Made by a program: the position numbers and the translations under genes
Assembly: GCA_947504725.1 (NCBI GenBank)
Contig: CANNHN010000002.1
Location: 434,001 to 498,000, forward strand
DNA from: Bacteroidota bacterium
GTDB taxonomy: Bacteria; Bacteroidota; Bacteroidia; 2-12-FULL-35-15
Direction of reading: 5' to 3'
Length of the DNA stretch: 64,000 nt
The notes under the pieces: generated by a model
Told to the model about the DNA's origin: nothing
Seen by the model: only the letters and a program-made list of their open reading frames with translations
Database searches by the model: none
Part shown: positions 24,499 through 32,704 of the stretch, piece by piece
Layout of the letters: the number at the start of each line of letters is the position of its first letter
Position numbering within the stretch: the stretch's first letter is position 1

Positions 24499-24849
24499 AT
24501 GAAGAAGATATACTACTTAAGCACTTGCTCCACTTGCTCTCGAATTATTACAGAGCTAGGTTTGCGCAATAAAAAATTCGAATTTCAGGATATTAAAACG
24601 GAGAAAATCACCGCTTCTCAATTAGCAGAAATGAAGAAAATGGCAGGAAGCTATGAAGCACTGTTCAGTAGAGTAGCATTAAAATATCGCGCGTTGGGAT
24701 TGGATAAAATGAAACTTACAGAAGACGATTACAAAAAGTACATTCTAGAAGAATACACGTTTTTAAAACGCCCCGTAATTATAATCAAAGACAAAATATT
24801 TGTCGGGAATTCCAAAAATAACATTGCTGCTGTAAAAGCAGACTTATAA
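24499..24849 (+). CDS. ArsC/Spx-like thioredoxin-fold protein
   Basis: 116 residues. A member of the arsenate reductase (ArsC)/Spx superfamily: YYLSTCSTCSRII carries Cys10-x-x-Cys13, and FLKRPVIIIKDKIFVGN has the conserved cis-proline RP motif. Relatives include arsenate reductases, the regulator Spx and YffB-type glutathione enzymes. No arsenic genes are nearby, so arsenate reduction is not supported by context; a general redox role is as likely. Downstream, a DMT exporter follows after 8 bases. Confidence 0.85.
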   Translation: MKKIYYLSTCSTCSRIITELGLRNKKFEFQDIKTEKITASQLAEMKKMAGSYEALFSRVALKYRALGLDKMKLTEDDYKKYILEEYTFLKRPVIIIKDKIFVGNSKNNIAAVKADL

Positions 24850-24857
24850 TATCGCAC

Positions 24858-25754
24858 TTGAATAAAGTCATCCAAGCACACCTAGCATTAATCGCTGTAA
24901 ATGTAATTTACGGAGCCAACTATTCCATTGCAAAAGAAGTTATGCCCACGCATGTGCAGCCTTTTGCATTTGTGTTGATGCGTGTTGGAGGAGCCTTAAT
25001 TTTATTTTGGTTAGTGAGTTCGCTTTTTATTAGAGAAAAAATCGACAAAAAAGATTTGCCTTGTTTTGCTTTGTTAGCAGTATTTGGTGTTGCTTGCAAT
25101 CAACTTTTATTTTTAAAAGGCTTGAGCATTACTACTCCAATCAATGCCTCCATAATTATGATTTCAAATCCCATTGTAGTTTTATTAATTGCGGCTGCCG
25201 TTCTGAAAGAAAAAGTATCTATCAACAAATTATTCGGAATAGGGTTGGGTATTGCTGGAGCGATGTTGCTTTTGTTGTTCAACAAATCATTCTCCTTCGG
25301 CTCCGAAACCATCTCAGGAGATTTAATGATACTTGTAAATTCTATTTCATGGGCATTGTACTTGGTGCTTGTGAAACCGCTTATGAAAAAATACAATACT
25401 TTCACGATTGTAAAATGGGTTTTCCTTTTCGGATTTTTATACGTTCTTCCATTTGGATTTCAAGAATTTACTGAAGTGAAATGGGAAGCACTTCCTTCCG
25501 TAATTTGGTACGATATAATATTTGTTGTAGTCGCAACAACTTTCTTTGCTTATGTATTAAATACATACGCTTTAAGAGCATTGAGTCCATCCATTGTTAG
25601 TATTTACATTTATCTACAACCTTTTCTTGCTACACTGTTCGCGATTTTCATTTATCGAAACGACACCCTCGATTTAAGAAAAATTACAGCTGCGGTATTG
25701 ATTGTCTTTGGTGTTTACCTTGTAAGTATGCCATTTAAAAAGACGAAGGAATAA
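24858..25754 (+). CDS. EamA/DMT-family transporter
   Basis: 298 residues with ten hydrophobic helices arranged as two EamA repeats (first about 7-140, second about 155-293). The family usually exports small metabolites such as amino acids; the substrate here is unknown. Start motifs AHLALIAVNVIYGANYSIAK and the second-repeat SWALYLVLVKPLMKKY are typical. The start is TTG at 24858, eight bases after the ArsC-like gene, since the first in-frame ATG is inside the first helix region. Confidence 0.85.
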   Translation: MNKVIQAHLALIAVNVIYGANYSIAKEVMPTHVQPFAFVLMRVGGALILFWLVSSLFIREKIDKKDLPCFALLAVFGVACNQLLFLKGLSITTPINASIIMISNPIVVLLIAAAVLKEKVSINKLFGIGLGIAGAMLLLLFNKSFSFGSETISGDLMILVNSISWALYLVLVKPLMKKYNTFTIVKWVFLFGFLYVLPFGFQEFTEVKWEALPSVIWYDIIFVVVATTFFAYVLNTYALRALSPSIVSIYIYLQPFLATLFAIFIYRNDTLDLRKITAAVLIVFGVYLVSMPFKKTKE

Positions 25755-25760
25755 ATTTCA

Positions 25761-25804
25761 TATTTTTGTAATGGTAGTTGTCAGTTCGAGCGGAGCCGAG
25801 AACC
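25761..25804. promoter_or_regulatory. -7 element followed by a family B repeat upstream of yicC
   Basis: TATTTTTG at 25761-25768 matches the -7 consensus on the + strand. Twelve bases later a diverged family B repeat (25780-25804, gtcagttcgagcggagcc) begins, so the repeat would lie at the 5' end of the mRNA. The yicC ATG is at 25844 or 25850. The same order is seen before the PurF-like gene. Confidence 0.5.
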
Positions 25805-25843
25805 AAAAAAACACTACATTTGTTATCCATATAACACTATTCT

Positions 25844-26722
25844 ATGCAAATGAAATCAATGACTGGGTTCGGAAAAGCAACTGCCGAAATTCCAGGTAAA
25901 AAAGTAACAGTTGAAGTGCGATCGCTGAATAGCAAACAACTGGATTTGAATTTGCGACTTCCTTATCTTTATAAAGAAAAGGAATTAGAATTGCGTACGG
26001 ATATATCCAAACAAATTGAGCGCGGGAAAGTTGACATAACAGTTTTCACAGAAGCAACTCAGGATTCGCTTCCTGTAGCAATAAACAAAACGTTAGCTAG
26101 AACATATTATAAAGAGCTAAAAGCTTTATCGGAAGAATTAGGTGAATCCAACCAAAACTTATTATCCTTGGTAGTAAAGATGCCAGATGTTATGAAAGCG
26201 GAACGAGAAGTGGTTGAATTGGATGAAGCTGAATGGAAACAAATAAAAGCAACCGTTGATAAAGCGATTGAAGCGTTTCAAAAATTCAGAGATGATGAAG
26301 GGAAAACATTGTCGAATGAATTTAAAACACGGATAGGATTGATAGATAATTTACTGACTGATGTTGTTAAAATGGATGCGGCACGAGTAGAAAATATCCG
26401 TTCAAGAATAAAAAATAGTCTTTCTGAGGTTATCGAAAAAGAAAAGATAGACCAAAATCGTTTTGAACAGGAATTGGTTTATTACATAGAGAAGTTGGAT
26501 ATAACAGAAGAAAAACTTCGATTAAAAACACATATCGATTATTTTTTGAGTACAATGAAAGAAGCGGGTAGTGGAAGAAAATTAGGTTTTATTTCACAAG
26601 AGATAGGAAGAGAGATAAACACGATTGGCTCAAAAGCAAATGACGCAACAGTACAAAAATTAGTTGTGCAGATGAAAGATGAATTGGAAAAAATAAAAGA
26701 ACAACTTCTCAACGTATTATAG
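25844..26722 (+). CDS. YicC family endoribonuclease-like protein
   Basis: 292 residues. The N-terminal MKSMTGFGKA is diagnostic of the YicC/YloC family and makes the second ATG (25850) an equally good start. The middle has VEVRSLNSKQLDLNLRLP, and the C-terminus has the conserved EAGSGRKLGFISQEIGREINT block. Family members are endoribonucleases that act on small RNAs in stationary phase. It is paired with gmk 5 bases downstream, a widely conserved order. Confidence 0.94.
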   Translation: MQMKSMTGFGKATAEIPGKKVTVEVRSLNSKQLDLNLRLPYLYKEKELELRTDISKQIERGKVDITVFTEATQDSLPVAINKTLARTYYKELKALSEELGESNQNLLSLVVKMPDVMKAEREVVELDEAEWKQIKATVDKAIEAFQKFRDDEGKTLSNEFKTRIGLIDNLLTDVVKMDAARVENIRSRIKNSLSEVIEKEKIDQNRFEQELVYYIEKLDITEEKLRLKTHIDYFLSTMKEAGSGRKLGFISQEIGREINTIGSKANDATVQKLVVQMKDELEKIKEQLLNVL

Positions 26723-26727
26723 TTCGA

Positions 26728-27303
26728 ATGAAAGGTAAACTCATCATATTTTCAGCACCTTCTGGAGCAGGTAAAACAACCATTGTGCATCACTTGCTCA
26801 AGATGATTCCACAGTTGGAGTTTTCAGTATCAGCAACTAGTCGACCAATGCGCAAAGATGAAACTCATGGCGTTGACTATTATTTTATTTCAGTTGATGA
26901 GTTTAAAAAGAAAATTGACAACAAAGAATTTGTGGAGTGGGAGGAAGTATACACGGATAATTTCTATGGAACCTTAAATGCGGAAATTGAACGCATTTGG
27001 AAAAAGGGGCATCATATTATTTTCGATATGGATGTAGTAGGCGGATTGAATTTGAAAAAACAATTCGGAGAACAAGCATTGGCCATTTTTGTGATGCCAC
27101 CAAGCATAGCACATTTAGAAGCGAGGTTAAAGTTGCGTGAAACAGAAACTCCTGAAAGTATTGCACGCAGATTAGGGAAAGCAGAAGTGGAATTAAAAAC
27201 CGCTGACCAATTCGATACAATTATTTTGAATGATACATTGGAACACGCATTTGAAGAAGCAGAAAAAGTAGTTGGCGACTTTTTAGGTGCTAATAATGAA
27301 TAA
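26728..27303 (+). CDS. gmk: Guanylate kinase
   Basis: 191 residues. It phosphorylates GMP to GDP. The P-loop SAPSGAGKTT is at residues 8-17, the GMP-binding signature region is TSRPMRKDETHGVDYYF, and EWEEVYTDNFYGT follows. Complete and typical. It is co-transcribed with yicC; the gap after it carries a family A repeat. Confidence 0.97.
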   Translation: MKGKLIIFSAPSGAGKTTIVHHLLKMIPQLEFSVSATSRPMRKDETHGVDYYFISVDEFKKKIDNKEFVEWEEVYTDNFYGTLNAEIERIWKKGHHIIFDMDVVGGLNLKKQFGEQALAIFVMPPSIAHLEARLKLRETETPESIARRLGKAEVELKTADQFDTIILNDTLEHAFEEAEKVVGDFLGANNE

Positions 27304-27334
27304 AACGATTTTTAAGAAAATAAATAAATAAAAA

Positions 27335-27371
27335 CTCGCGACCTCAGCGCCTCCTTTGCGCCCTCTGCGGT
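27335..27371. repeat. Family A repeat directly upstream of the ACMSD-like gene
   Basis: ctcgcgacctcagcgcctc at the left and ccctctgcggt at the right, ending 10 bases before the ATG at 27382. Same orientation and position as the copies before the FAD oxidoreductase and ArsC-like genes. Confidence 0.8.
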
Positions 27372-27381
27372 AAAAAACTTT

Positions 27382-28401
27382 ATGGCTAAAATTCTCACAA
27401 TAGATATACATACACACATCCTTCCAGAAAACATTCCGAATTGGAAAGAAAAATTTGGATACGGAGGGTTTGTTCAATTACAACATCACAAACCATGTTG
27501 CGCAAACATGATTTTAGATGATGGAAAGTTTTTCAGAGAGGTGGAAGATAATTGCTGGAGTGCTGAAAAAAGAATGACCGAATGCGATCATCACCACGTG
27601 GATGTGCAAGTGCTTTCTACCGTTCCTGTTATGTTCAGCTATTGGGCTAAACCACAAGACTGTCTGGAGCTTTCTGTATTTCTTAACGATCACATTGCTG
27701 ACATAGTAAAACGTTTTCCAAAACGATTTGTAGGTTTAGGAACAATTCCGTTACAATCACCAGAGTTGGCAATACAAGAATTAAAACGTTGCAAAGAAAT
27801 TGGATTAGCTGGAGTTCAGATCGGCTCTCATGTGAACGATTGGAATTTGAACGATGCGAATTTGTTTCCAGTTTTTGAGGCTTGTGAAAAATTAGACATG
27901 GCCGTTTTTGTTCATCCTTGGGATATGATGGGCCAAGATAAAATGCCAAAATATTGGTTGCCTTGGTTGGTTGGAATGCCAGCAGAAACATCCTTAGCAA
28001 TTTGCTCTATGATCTTCGGAGGAATTTTCGAACGCCTACCAAACTTAAGAGTTGCCTTTGCACACGGTGGAGGTTCATTTCCTTCTACCATAGGAAGAAT
28101 AGAACATGGTTTCAACTGTCGCCCCGATTTAGTGGCTGTCGATAACAATGTAAATCCCCGCGAATATTTAGGAAAATTCTGGATCGATAGCTTGGTGCAC
28201 GATGATCAGATGTTGGATTATGTGGTAGGAATGTTCGGTGCAGACAAAGTTGCCTTAGGAACAGATTATCCTTTCCCATTAGGAGAATTAGAACCAGGAA
28301 AACTCATCAATGAAATGCCTTACGAAAGAGAAGTAAAGGAATTACTTTTAAATGGTGCAGCATTGAAATGGTTGAATATGAAGAAGGAGAAGTTTTTGTA
28401 G
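27382..28401 (+). CDS. ACMSD-like amidohydrolase-fold decarboxylase
   Basis: 339 residues. It matches 2-amino-3-carboxymuconate-6-semialdehyde decarboxylase, a zinc enzyme of tryptophan/kynurenine degradation that diverts the product away from quinolinate. Metal ligands are visible: DIHTH (His10, His12), FVHPWDMMG, FAHGGGSFP and LGTDYPFPLGE. No other kynurenine-pathway genes (kynA, kynB, haaO) are in this window, so the pathway assignment rests on the sequence only; other decarboxylases of the family are possible. It is preceded by a family A repeat and has no close downstream partner. Confidence 0.88.
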   Translation: MAKILTIDIHTHILPENIPNWKEKFGYGGFVQLQHHKPCCANMILDDGKFFREVEDNCWSAEKRMTECDHHHVDVQVLSTVPVMFSYWAKPQDCLELSVFLNDHIADIVKRFPKRFVGLGTIPLQSPELAIQELKRCKEIGLAGVQIGSHVNDWNLNDANLFPVFEACEKLDMAVFVHPWDMMGQDKMPKYWLPWLVGMPAETSLAICSMIFGGIFERLPNLRVAFAHGGGSFPSTIGRIEHGFNCRPDLVAVDNNVNPREYLGKFWIDSLVHDDQMLDYVVGMFGADKVALGTDYPFPLGELEPGKLINEMPYEREVKELLLNGAALKWLNMKKEKFL

Positions 28402-28426
28402 TTTATCGGCTGTGTTTTCAATAGCC

Positions 28427-29989
28427 TTAATGCATATGCGCACTACTAGCTTCATTCGCCATTAGCTGATTAAATTTTTTCTGTTTTATTTCCATAAAAC
28501 TTTTCTTTTCGATTTTGCTTTCCAACCAAGAAATCAAATCAAATAAATTCAAAGCATTTTTCTCAACTTTGTTGGTAGTTAATTCTTCAATACTGTTTTT
28601 TAATTGAATAAAATCTTTAGTAAGTTCTGTTGACGTTCGCACTTTGTTTTGTGATTCTTTAAAAAAGGCAATAATCTGTTTTTCGTAATTGTAAAGCTTG
28701 TTGCGCTTCATCAACAATCGGTATGTTGAACGAATGCGTTTCTCCATCATCTCTTCTTCATCCATTTCAAAATAGATAATTAAACTCAAGATGTGTGCAA
28801 AACAAAACAAATCACTTCTGAAATCTAAATCGGTGTTGTGTAAAAGCAGATTGATGTTTTGATTCGCAAGTTTATATTCACCTAATCCAATATAAATGTA
28901 TGCTAAGGCATAATGGTGCAATTGTTTTTCCTTTTGCAAGGTTTTTGTTTGTGGAAGTTGTCCATAAATTTTCTCCACCTTGTTTGCAATCTCTAATGCT
29001 TTGTCGAACTGACCAGTTGGGATGTATACAAACAGTTTTAAGTTTTCGGTAAGCAATTCATAGTTTCTGTTCAGTTGTCCGTATTGCTCCACAAAACGAT
29101 CCATTCGCTCAAGCGTATTAAATAAATCGCTGTAGAGCATTAATGAAAGTTCGTTTACTGCTTTGTTGCGCAACAATCCAAGATAAGTGAATGGCTTTAA
29201 TTCCAACATGTGTTTGTTGTTATCCAACAAATCCACATTCTTTTTTAATATTTCGTTTGCTTGTCCTTGTTCGTTTATTGTAAACAAAAAATTCGCTTGC
29301 ATTAAATTACGGTAGTATTGCGCATTGAATGTATTCAGTAAATTTTTGTCATTACTCTTATCTTCATTAGCAATTTTTTGAAATTCAACCACATCTTCAT
29401 CGTTACGAGCTAAACCAGTATACAATGCTTTGGCACGTAGTTTTTGATAAAGGTGTTTATAGCCTATAATGGTTTTCTTTTTTTCTATGGATAAGTAAAG
29501 CTCTTCAAAATATTTATTGACAAGTGTCAAATAATTTTCTGGAGTAGCTTCTTCAACCAATAAAATAATTTCCCAATCAATTAACTCTTCCATAAATTCG
29601 TACAACTCGTGTTCGAGAGCAGTAGCTTTTGCTTTCAAAATCATTTTCTTGGCAACAGTAGGAAGATTTTTATTGTAAAGAATTTCAATTTGATTTAAGG
29701 CGCTCCGCAATTCGCTTTTCACATTCGTATTGTACGACTCCAATGATTTTAAAATGAATTTGAAAAGGTAGTTCTTGGCTACCGCAAAGTTGTTAAGCGT
29801 AGGTTCTCCTTGAAATTTTCGAATAATCTCCTTTTCATCGTACACTTTTTGTTTGTCGATGGCATCAAAGATTTTGATGTATTTGTTTTGTTCCCCAATA
29901 ACGTGCAACATTGCATGCTTCTTTATATAGCCTTTTTCGGGGGCAGATAAAGACTTGATGAGCTGATGCAAATGTTTAACTGAAGACAT
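28427..29989 (-). CDS. Conserved helical protein, TPR-like, unknown function
   Basis: 520 residues, almost entirely alpha-helical, with no signal peptide or membrane segment. The N-terminus SVKHLHQLIKSLSAPEKGYIKKHA is basic and helical. The middle contains degenerate helix pairs of about 35 residues (HHYALAYIYIGLGEYKLANQNINLLL, for example), which resemble tetratricopeptide repeats. These suggest a cytoplasmic scaffold. I recall similar uncharacterised Bacteroidota proteins but cannot name a family. It is transcribed leftward, divergent from the candidate small RNA and PurF-like gene. Confidence 0.8.
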   Translation of the reverse strand: MSSVKHLHQLIKSLSAPEKGYIKKHAMLHVIGEQNKYIKIFDAIDKQKVYDEKEIIRKFQGEPTLNNFAVAKNYLFKFILKSLESYNTNVKSELRSALNQIEILYNKNLPTVAKKMILKAKATALEHELYEFMEELIDWEIILLVEEATPENYLTLVNKYFEELYLSIEKKKTIIGYKHLYQKLRAKALYTGLARNDEDVVEFQKIANEDKSNDKNLLNTFNAQYYRNLMQANFLFTINEQGQANEILKKNVDLLDNNKHMLELKPFTYLGLLRNKAVNELSLMLYSDLFNTLERMDRFVEQYGQLNRNYELLTENLKLFVYIPTGQFDKALEIANKVEKIYGQLPQTKTLQKEKQLHHYALAYIYIGLGEYKLANQNINLLLHNTDLDFRSDLFCFAHILSLIIYFEMDEEEMMEKRIRSTYRLLMKRNKLYNYEKQIIAFFKESQNKVRTSTELTKDFIQLKNSIEELTTNKVEKNALNLFDLISWLESKIEKKSFMEIKQKKFNQLMANEASSAHMH

Positions 29990-30114
29990 TGTTTAATTTC
30001 ATTAATAGAATGGGGATATACAAATATATCATTTGATAGCAGAAAATCTAAATTTTTCCGTCCTTATTCATAAATGATTGTTTTTTGAAATAAGGGCCAA
30101 AACGACTCAAAAAC

Positions 30115-30249
30115 TGCTTTCGAAAACTTAATAGTATGTAAGCATAATAAATTGAGCAAATAATCCACCATCATCAATAAAATAAGTGCTTTCGAAGTGA
30201 CATTTAGTGTAAAATTAGGGTCTAAAAACAGGCAAAATGTGCTTTCGAA
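30115..30249. repeat. Three copies of TGCTTTCGAA in a long intergenic region
   Basis: TGCTTTCGAA occurs at 30115-30124, 30187-30196 and 30240-30249; the last two extend to gTGCTTTCGAAGt. Each contains the palindrome TTCGAA. The spacing is 72 and 53 bases. They lie in the 587-base gap between the helical protein (start 29989, minus) and the PurF-like gene, upstream of the candidate small RNA, and could be binding sites of a regulator. The segment 29990-30114 shows nothing else that I can identify. Confidence 0.5.
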
Positions 30250-30272
30250 GTCTTATTTTGTGCTTTTTTTTG

Positions 30273-30304
30273 TTTGCAATGAGCTTTTTCATTTACCATA
30301 TTTG
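30273..30304 (+). promoter_or_regulatory. Promoter of the candidate small RNA
   Basis: TTTG at 30273-30276, spacer of exactly 20 bases, CATATTTG at 30297-30304 (one mismatch to TAnnTTTG). The predicted transcription start is near 30310. Confidence 0.5.
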
Positions 30305-30309
30305 TATTG

Positions 30310-30445
30310 TAATATAAATCGTCAGTCTCCCGACTACGATAAATTACAAAAAGCTTGTTGTTGTGAAGGAGTAGCACAACAGTGTTTCATGTTTAGTTTT
30401 ATCCAAATCCCGAAGTTCTGACAAGCTCTTCGGGATTTATTTTTT
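30310..30445 (+). ncRNA. Candidate small structured RNA, about 130 nt
   Basis: No convincing reading frame, but a promoter-to-terminator unit. Hairpin 1 (30319-30339) is TCGTcAGTC-TCCC-GACTACGA, eight pairs with one bulged C. Hairpin 2 (30359-30381) is TGTTGTG-aaggagtag-CACAACA. Hairpin 3 (30405-30438) is an 11-bp AAATCCCGAAG/CTTCGGGATTT stem with a 12-base loop and a T tail, a Rho-independent terminator. The purine-rich loop of hairpin 2 is exposed. I cannot place it in a known RNA family; 6S RNA or a phylum-specific sRNA are possibilities. Confidence 0.5.
30405..30445 (+). terminator. Terminator of the candidate small RNA
   Basis: 11-bp perfect stem AAATCCCGAAG (30405-30415) with CTTCGGGATTT (30428-30438), 12-base loop, followed by a run of seven T at 30441-30447. 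No protein gene on the + strand ends just before it, so it must terminate something else. Confidence 0.8.
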
Positions 30446-30518
30446 TGGCTTTTGTCATTCAAAATCCGTTCTCCGTCTAAAGCCTTGTTTTACATTCCAA
30501 ACCAATTAAAAAAAATCG

Positions 30519-30556
30519 TAACTTTGTGTTTGTCACCCTGAGCGTAGTCGAAGGGT
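30519..30556 (+). promoter_or_regulatory. -7 element followed by a family B repeat before the PurF-like gene
   Basis: TAACTTTG at 30519-30526 matches the -7 consensus. A family B repeat (30532-30556, gtcaccctgagcgtagtcga and then aggg) starts five bases later, so it would form the very 5' end of the transcript. The ATG is at 30577. A clear -33 TTTG is not seen. Confidence 0.5.
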
Positions 30557-30576
30557 CTTATTAAAACCCCAAATTT

Positions 30577-32478
30577 ATGAGTGATGCAATAAAACATGAA
30601 TGTGGAATAGCAATGATTCGATTGCTCAAACCACTGGATTATTACATCAAAAAGTATGGTACTCCACTTTACGGAGTTAACAAACTGTACTTGCTTATGG
30701 AAAAGCAACACAATCGAGGGCAAGATGGAGCAGGAGTTGCAAATATTAAATTTGATGTCGTTCCTGGGACAAAATACATTAGCAGAACAAGAGCAGTTGG
30801 CAGTGGCGCAATAAAAGAAATCTTCGCAAAAATAAATTCTCGTTTCGAAGACATCAACAAAAAAAATCCAGATAAATTATTAGATGCTAAATGGCTGAAA
30901 AAAAATCTTCCTTACACTGGGGAATTGTTTTTAGGGCATTTGCGTTACGGAACATTTGGTGGAAACAGCATTGAAAACTGTCACCCGTTTTTGCGTCAAA
31001 ATAATTGGATGACCAGAAATTTAGTTGTCGCAGGTAATTTTAATTTAACCAATGTGGATGAGTTGTTTGATCAATTGGTTGAATTAGGACAACATCCAAA
31101 AGAAAAAGCCGATACCGTTACTGTGATGGAAAAAATCGGACATTTTTTGGATGAAGAAAATGAAAAATTATTTAAAAAATATAAAAAAGAAGGACATACG
31201 AATGCGGAAATTTCTTCTTTGATAGCAGAAAATTTAGATGTGCAAGCCATCTTAAAGGATGCAAGTAAAAAGTGGGATGGTGGATATGCAATGGCGGGAT
31301 TATTCGGACATGGAGACGCATTTGTCCTTCGTGATCCTAGTGGAATTCGTCCTGTGTTTTATTATTCCGATGATGAAATAGTAGTGGTTACTTCTGAGCG
31401 ACCAGTTATTCAAACAGCATTTAATGTTCCTATTGAAAGTGTAAAAGAACTGGCTCCAGGAAATGCACTTATCATAAAAAAAGATGGAACATTTTCTTCA
31501 AAGGAAATTATTGAGCCACTAGAAAAAACATCTTGTTCATTTGAACGTATTTATTTTTCTCGCGGAAGCGATGCAGATATTTATCAAGAAAGACAAAAAT
31601 TAGGAAGTCAACTTTGCCCTTCTGTTTTGAAATCCGTTGATTATGATTTAAAAAATACAGTTTTCTCATATATCCCAAATACTGCTGAAGTAGCATTTGG
31701 TGGCTTAATTGAAGGGTTGCATCATTATGCAAATACCATTAAGCGACATAAAATTTTACAAATGGGAAGTGCTGTGCGTGATCCTGAATTGAGTGAAATT
31801 CTTTCTATTCGACCTCGTGTTCATAAAATTGCAATTAAAGATGCTAAGTTGCGTACCTTTATTACCAACGATTCTCAGCGTGATGATATGGTTGCTCACG
31901 TTTATGATACAACTTACGGTGTTATAAAAGAAGGCGTAGACAATTTAGTGATTGTAGACGATTCTATTGTTCGTGGTACAACTTTAAAACAAAGTATTTT
32001 AAAAATATTAGATCGTTTAGGACCTAAAAAAATTGTAGTAGTTTCATCAGCACCACAAATCCGTTACCCGGATTGTTATGGAATTGATATGGCGAAGTTG
32101 GGAGATTTTATTGCTTTTCAAGCTGCTGTTCAGTTGTTGAAAGACAATTTCAAAGACAACCTGTTGGATGAGTTGTATGAAAAAGCAAAAGCACAGGAAG
32201 ATCTTCCGAAAGAACAAATTGTAAATGTGGTAAAAGAAATTTATGCTCCATTTACTGCCGAACAAATCTCCGCTAAAATTGCAGAATTACTTCGACCAGA
32301 TAACATCAATGCCGATGTGGATATTATTTATCAATCTATAGAAGGTTTACACAATGCTATTCCAAATCATAAAGGTGATTGGTATTTTACTGGGAATTAT
32401 CCAACAGCTGGTGGGAATAAAGTGGTGAATAAATCATTCATCAACTATATGGAAGGCAAAAACGTGAGAGCATATTAA
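30577..32478 (+). CDS. purF: Long PurF-type amidophosphoribosyltransferase
   Basis: 633 residues, about 120 longer than ordinary PurF. N-terminal nucleophile (Ntn) glutaminase domain: after a short propeptide, Cys9 in KHECGIAMIRL is the likely nucleophile, with EKQHNRGQDGAG and GHLRYGTFG. The C-terminal phosphoribosyltransferase domain has the PRPP loop NLVIVDDSIVRGTT near residue 455. The reaction is PRPP plus glutamine to phosphoribosylamine, the first purine step. The extra length is an insertion between motifs in the Ntn domain (KYKKEGHTNAEISSL region) and a C-terminal extension. From memory many Bacteroidota carry this long form beside a normal PurF, so it may have a distinct role. Confidence 0.88.
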   Translation: MSDAIKHECGIAMIRLLKPLDYYIKKYGTPLYGVNKLYLLMEKQHNRGQDGAGVANIKFDVVPGTKYISRTRAVGSGAIKEIFAKINSRFEDINKKNPDKLLDAKWLKKNLPYTGELFLGHLRYGTFGGNSIENCHPFLRQNNWMTRNLVVAGNFNLTNVDELFDQLVELGQHPKEKADTVTVMEKIGHFLDEENEKLFKKYKKEGHTNAEISSLIAENLDVQAILKDASKKWDGGYAMAGLFGHGDAFVLRDPSGIRPVFYYSDDEIVVVTSERPVIQTAFNVPIESVKELAPGNALIIKKDGTFSSKEIIEPLEKTSCSFERIYFSRGSDADIYQERQKLGSQLCPSVLKSVDYDLKNTVFSYIPNTAEVAFGGLIEGLHHYANTIKRHKILQMGSAVRDPELSEILSIRPRVHKIAIKDAKLRTFITNDSQRDDMVAHVYDTTYGVIKEGVDNLVIVDDSIVRGTTLKQSILKILDRLGPKKIVVVSSAPQIRYPDCYGIDMAKLGDFIAFQAAVQLLKDNFKDNLLDELYEKAKAQEDLPKEQIVNVVKEIYAPFTAEQISAKIAELLRPDNINADVDIIYQSIEGLHNAIPNHKGDWYFTGNYPTAGGNKVVNKSFINYMEGKNVRAY

Positions 32479-32507
32479 GTTAATCAATTGTTTTTCAATA
32501 ATTTACA

Positions 32508-32537
32508 AGCCTCCGGAACAATCGGGGGCTTTTTTTG
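32508..32537 (+). terminator. Terminator after the PurF-like gene
   Basis: AGCCTCCG at 32508-32515 pairs with CGGGGGCT at 32523-32530 (one G-T pair), 7-base loop, then seven T. It lies 30 bases after the stop codon. The rest of the gap to 32705 is AT-rich leader for the next gene. Confidence 0.85.
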
Positions 32538-32704
32538 TATTAAGCAATGTGGTTAACGAACCAATTTGCCTATTTTATCGATTTGTTAATTAATTGCTAT
32601 TGCTTTATGTCGCTTTTTGCATTAAATAGTATTAACTTCGAGGGCTGGTTTTTTTAAAAAGAGTGAGTAGTAATTTTTAAAAGTATAAATTTAAAACAAA
32701 AAAA

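Noticed and set aside
30197-30421. 74-codon open frame in the PurF-like upstream region
   Set aside because: It runs through the promoter, both hairpins and the terminator of the candidate small RNA, is rich in Phe/Cys and has no family-like sequence; a non-coding transcript explains the region better.
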